Positions 5,889-8,129 of a stretch of DNA of 8,129 nt are shown here, piece after piece. Source of the stretch: Candidatus Parcubacteria bacterium (GTDB taxonomy: Bacteria; Patescibacteriota; Patescibacteriia; Patescibacteriales; UBA12075); NCBI GenBank assembly GCA_023140595.1, contig JAGLLI010000070.1, forward strand, positions 1 to 8,129. Direction: 5' to 3'. Position 1 is the stretch's first letter. Every line of letters begins with the position of its first letter. The notes beneath the pieces are model-generated. The model was given only the letters and a program-made list of their open reading frames with translations, ran no database searches and was not told the DNA's origin. A program made the position numbers and the translations under genes.

Positions 5889-5924
5889 AAAAACCGCTAA
5901 TTAATTTTATTATTAGCGGTTTTT
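5889..5924. terminator. Bidirectional intrinsic terminator
   Basis: AAAAACCGCTAAT (5889-5901) and ATTAGCGGTTTTT (5912-5924) form a perfect 13-bp inverted repeat around a 10-nt loop, with CCGC/GCGG as the strong core. T runs follow on both strands. On the minus strand it lies 24 nt after the stop of the regulator gene and would end that transcript, separating it from the acyltransferase cluster. Confidence 0.85.
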
Positions 5925-5947
5925 ATTTTATAAAATATTCTATTTTT

Positions 5948-6622
5948 TTAATCAACAACATCAATCTTATAGCCCCTCCCGCTTACCGTATGAATGAGTT
6001 TCTTGTGTTTTGGCAAATCAAGCTTCTTTCTCAAACTCATAATATGCGATTCAATGGTATTGGAAAACGGATCAACATTCATATCCCAAACATGCTCCAT
6101 AATCATGCTTCGCGAAAGCACAATCCCTTTATTTCTTAATAAATATTGTAATAAAGTAAATTCTTTCTTGGTTAAATATATTTCTTTCTCGCCTCTTGTA
6201 ACAATATGACGGTTTAAATCCAAAAACAAATCGTCAATACGCAAATCTTCGCTTTCTATTTCTTTTGGCCGCCTTAAAAGCGCTTTAATTCTGGCGTTTA
6301 ATTCATCAATGGAAAACGGCTTAGTTAAATAATCATCAGCGCCTGCGTTTAACAAATCAACTTTAGTCGTGGTTTCAGATTGAACCGAAAGCATTAAAAT
6401 CGGCACACTGTTTCCTTCCGCGCGCAATTCTTTGCAAACTTCCAGTCCGGTTTTTTTCGGCATATTATTATCCAATATCACCATGTCATAACTACTGGTT
6501 TGAATTAGCCTTAACCCTTCTTCTCCGTCAAATGCCGTGTCAACCACATAGCACTCCGACTCCAAACTTTTTTTTAAAAAATCACAAATATCTTTTTCGT
6601 CTTCTACGATTAATGTGCGCAT
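5948..6622 (-). CDS. OmpR-family response regulator (224 aa), no adjacent kinase
   Basis: Receiver domain with E7/D8, phospho-acceptor D51, S79 in place of the usual Thr (an accepted variant), and K101-P. The C-terminal winged helix (about 127-222) has L-T-K-K-E-F-T-L-L near its start, the E-H-V-W-D block and the wing T-V-S-G-R-G-Y. It is the same length as, and clearly paralogous to, the regulator at 1296-1970, but no kinase gene adjoins it. It has its own Shine-Dalgarno and its own terminator, so it is probably a separate transcription unit. It may be driven by one of the two kinases encoded downstream or by a kinase elsewhere. Its location beside the acyltransferase cluster and the direct repeats in both upstream regions make it a candidate controller of that cluster. 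Confidence 0.94.
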   Translation of the reverse strand: MRTLIVEDEKDICDFLKKSLESECYVVDTAFDGEEGLRLIQTSSYDMVILDNNMPKKTGLEVCKELRAEGNSVPILMLSVQSETTTKVDLLNAGADDYLTKPFSIDELNARIKALLRRPKEIESEDLRIDDLFLDLNRHIVTRGEKEIYLTKKEFTLLQYLLRNKGIVLSRSMIMEHVWDMNVDPFSNTIESHIMSLRKKLDLPKHKKLIHTVSGRGYKIDVVD

Positions 6623-6628
6623 ATATTT

Positions 6629-6634
6629 CCTCCT
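6629..6634 (-). promoter_or_regulatory. Shine-Dalgarno of the regulator at 6622
   Basis: AGGAGG on the minus strand, 6 nt before the ATG at 6622. It confirms the start and suggests strong independent translation. Confidence 0.85.
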
Positions 6635-6646
6635 TTAATTTATATT

Positions 6647-6676
6647 AACGCGATTAATTTTTGTTAAACGCGATTA
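6647..6676 (-). promoter_or_regulatory. Direct repeat AACGCGATTA, possible operator
   Basis: AACGCGATTA occurs at 6647-6656 and 6667-6676, exactly 20 bp apart (about two helical turns), inside the 86-nt gap between the DUF3999 gene and the regulator. On the minus strand the copies read TAATCGCGTT. Two -10-like sequences lie upstream, TATAAT (6701-6696) and TATAGT (6681-6676), the second touching the first repeat, so a bound protein could block transcription. The TAATCG start is shared with one repeat copy at 5764-5775, while the other has TAGTCG. Autoregulation by the encoded regulator is a reasonable guess. Confidence 0.45.
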
Positions 6677-6708
6677 CTATAAATATTATTAATTTATTAT
6701 AAAATTTT

Positions 6709-7956
6709 TTATTTTTTCTTTCTAAAAAATTGCGCCGCCAATATAATCAAAATTATTGAAGCTGAAACCAGTGAAATAGACATTAAATTTTTAATCTTTT
6801 CGCTTTTTTCAGGATTCCCCTTGTCGTAATCTAACATTTTTAAAATCGGATTAACCTTTTCATCTGACAAATTGACTTGCTTAACATTATTCAAATCCAA
6901 ATATTGAAAATATTTATCCAAATCATAAACCGGCCAACGCGCGTCTTTGTTGCCGTAATAAACTTTATACTCGCCTCCGGCTTCTGCTTTAAATACTATT
7001 TCTCTGTAAACTGAATAAATAGTTATTTTATTTATATCAAGCGGAACGTTATCATAATTATAAATAATAAATTTAATATAGCGCTCGTTGATTTCCGAAA
7101 AATCTAAAACTAAATTTTCACCGTTAAACTTTGGCGTATTATATCTGAATATATAACCGCCTGAAACTTTACGCCAATTTTCATTGTTAAAACTTGCGTA
7201 AATATCTAAAGAACGATTGAAATTTTTATCACCAACTCCGACTGTAATCTTGCTGTGTGGAATGCCGCCCTGTCCTAAGTCAATTACCAACTCGGTATTA
7301 TTGCCTGCTGTTTTTTTATTAAACGCGACTTCTCGCCTAAGTTCTTTAGCGTTTTCTTTTTTTATTCTTTTGCCTGTTATTTTATCTATTTTAATAGGCT
7401 TACCAATATTATCGTCAATTTCTATTTTTAAATATTGATAAATACTTTCCGGAAAATTAAGTGATGTTCGCTTGTAAAACATATTGCCTCTATTATCAGT
7501 ATAATCATAAATATAAATATCATCAGCCAATACGCGCCAATCGCCGATTGTGTTTGAGCCGTACACGCGGGCGCTTGTTTGAAAATTTTCCGAACTTGTT
7601 GTTATTTCCAAAAAATTTATTCCTTGATTATTCACGCCAAAATCTAACACAGCTGATGAATTTTCTCCCGGCGCGTAAGATTTATTTAACATTTTCGGAA
7701 AAAAAGTTTGCGTTTCGGATTTGCTATGGCTTTTTAAAAGCTTATACGGAACTTCTCTGTTTTTATTATCAATAACGCGCAAATCCCGCAAATCTTTTTG
7801 CGTATTTTTAAAAATTTCATCATCAATAGAAAAACTGTTCAGGCCTGTTTTAACTTCTTTAACGTCTTTATAAAGCGGCCATTTTTCCAAACTAAAATCC
7901 GCAGCGCAAACAAGCGGGGTGATAAATAAAAATAGTAATATAAATAATTTTTTCAT
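6709..7956 (-). CDS. DUF3999 family secreted, tail-anchored protein (415 aa)
   Basis: A DUF3999-type protein of unknown function. Residues 1-19 are a signal peptide (M-K-K, a Leu/Ile/Phe core, V-C-A-A; cleavage after Ala18 or Ala19). A large beta-rich exported part follows, beginning with the family hallmark W-P-L-Y and then D-L-R-D-L-R-V-I-D with E-V-P-Y-K-L (55-73). Two stretches near 128-180 and 250-300 look like jelly-roll carbohydrate-binding-type folds (V-Y-G-S-N, D-W-R-V-L; I-Y-A-S-F, N-W-R-K-V). A single membrane helix (about 391-410) and a short Lys tail anchor the C-terminus. The start at 7956 is preferred over a longer frame to 8043 because it begins the signal peptide and has GGTGA upstream. 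It follows the DUF2339 gene by 10 nt, a pairing seen in other bacteria, so the two probably work together in the envelope. Confidence 0.82.
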   Translation of the reverse strand: MKKLFILLFLFITPLVCAADFSLEKWPLYKDVKEVKTGLNSFSIDDEIFKNTQKDLRDLRVIDNKNREVPYKLLKSHSKSETQTFFPKMLNKSYAPGENSSAVLDFGVNNQGINFLEITTSSENFQTSARVYGSNTIGDWRVLADDIYIYDYTDNRGNMFYKRTSLNFPESIYQYLKIEIDDNIGKPIKIDKITGKRIKKENAKELRREVAFNKKTAGNNTELVIDLGQGGIPHSKITVGVGDKNFNRSLDIYASFNNENWRKVSGGYIFRYNTPKFNGENLVLDFSEINERYIKFIIYNYDNVPLDINKITIYSVYREIVFKAEAGGEYKVYYGNKDARWPVYDLDKYFQYLDLNNVKQVNLSDEKVNPILKMLDYDKGNPEKSEKIKNLMSISLVSASIILIILAAQFFRKKK

Positions 7957-7966
7957 AAAATCACCA

Positions 7967-8129
7967 TTAATCATTAATAATCTCATTAAAAACATGTTTG
8001 TACTTTTGATATAAAAATGAAATGCCAAGCAGAACCATGCCAAGGCTGATTGACGCGATTATGCGATAAAGCTGTCCCAAGCTCCACAAATCATAAAAGA
8101 AAAGTTTTAATATCGCGACTGACAAAAGC
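7967..8129 (-). CDS. DUF2339 family membrane protein, C-terminal fragment
   Basis: The last 53 residues of a gene that continues beyond the right edge of the window. They show the typical DUF2339 ending: K-L-F-F-Y-D, a short linker, R-I-I-A-S-I-S-L-G, then a hydrophobic helix and S-F-L-Y-Q-K-Y. Full-length members are large proteins with many membrane segments and no settled function. The stop lies 10 nt before the DUF3999 start, so the two genes form an operon. Only the final helix and tail can be judged here. Confidence 0.78.
   Translation of the reverse strand, partial: LLSVAILKLFFYDLWSLGQLYRIIASISLGMVLLGISFLYQKYKHVFNEIIND

Noticed and set aside
7957..8043. Longer N-terminus for the DUF3999 protein
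   Set aside because: It overlaps the DUF2339 coding end and would bury the clear signal peptide that begins at 7956.
8053..8061. Third copy of ACGCGATTA
   Set aside because: It lies inside the DUF2339 coding sequence, encodes ordinary residues there and has no partner repeat, so it is most likely chance.
1..8129. CRISPR array, tRNA, rRNA, insertion sequence or attachment site
   Set aside because: No regularly spaced repeat array, cloverleaf, conserved rRNA stretch or transposase was seen on either strand.

Overview
The window is very AT-rich, with long A/T homopolymers between genes and a strong preference for Lys, Ile and Asn codons. All convincing genes lie on the minus strand, so the window reads from right to left. 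The gene content (a DUF2339/DUF3999 pair, OmpR-type regulators, a 7TM histidine kinase, a tiny Com-like zinc ribbon), compact packing and AT bias fit a Candidate Phyla Radiation (Patescibacteria) genome. This placement is an inference; no ribosomal marker is present. TGA is not needed as a sense codon.

Right end (8129 to 6709): the C-terminus of a DUF2339 multi-membrane protein is followed after 10 nt by a secreted, tail-anchored DUF3999 protein, a pairing known from other bacteria. Next (6622 to 5948) is an OmpR-family response regulator with a good Shine-Dalgarno, a direct repeat in its upstream region and a clear bidirectional intrinsic terminator behind it.

Centre and left (5708 to 268): a tight minus-strand cluster, probably one operon with a possible partial break at a hairpin (4982-5012). 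In order it encodes a GNAT-like acyltransferase; a homologue of pyruvoyl-dependent histidine decarboxylase with an intact Ser-Ser self-cleavage site; a 7TM-GAF histidine kinase whose start codon lies inside the decarboxylase gene; a second OmpR-type regulator; a small soluble histidine kinase; and a Com-like zinc ribbon protein. A hairpin terminator at 68-85 closes this side. Between the zinc ribbon gene and that terminator lies a non-coding stretch with four copies of GAGCTTC and several stems, possibly a small RNA.

The main point of interest is the coupling of an amine-forming pyruvoyl enzyme and a putative acyltransferase to a membrane-sensor/two-kinase/one-regulator signalling module. One reading is an amine or acyl-amine signal that is made and sensed by neighbouring gene products. 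The sequence supports the gene identities and the overlap; the signalling circuit itself is a hypothesis.
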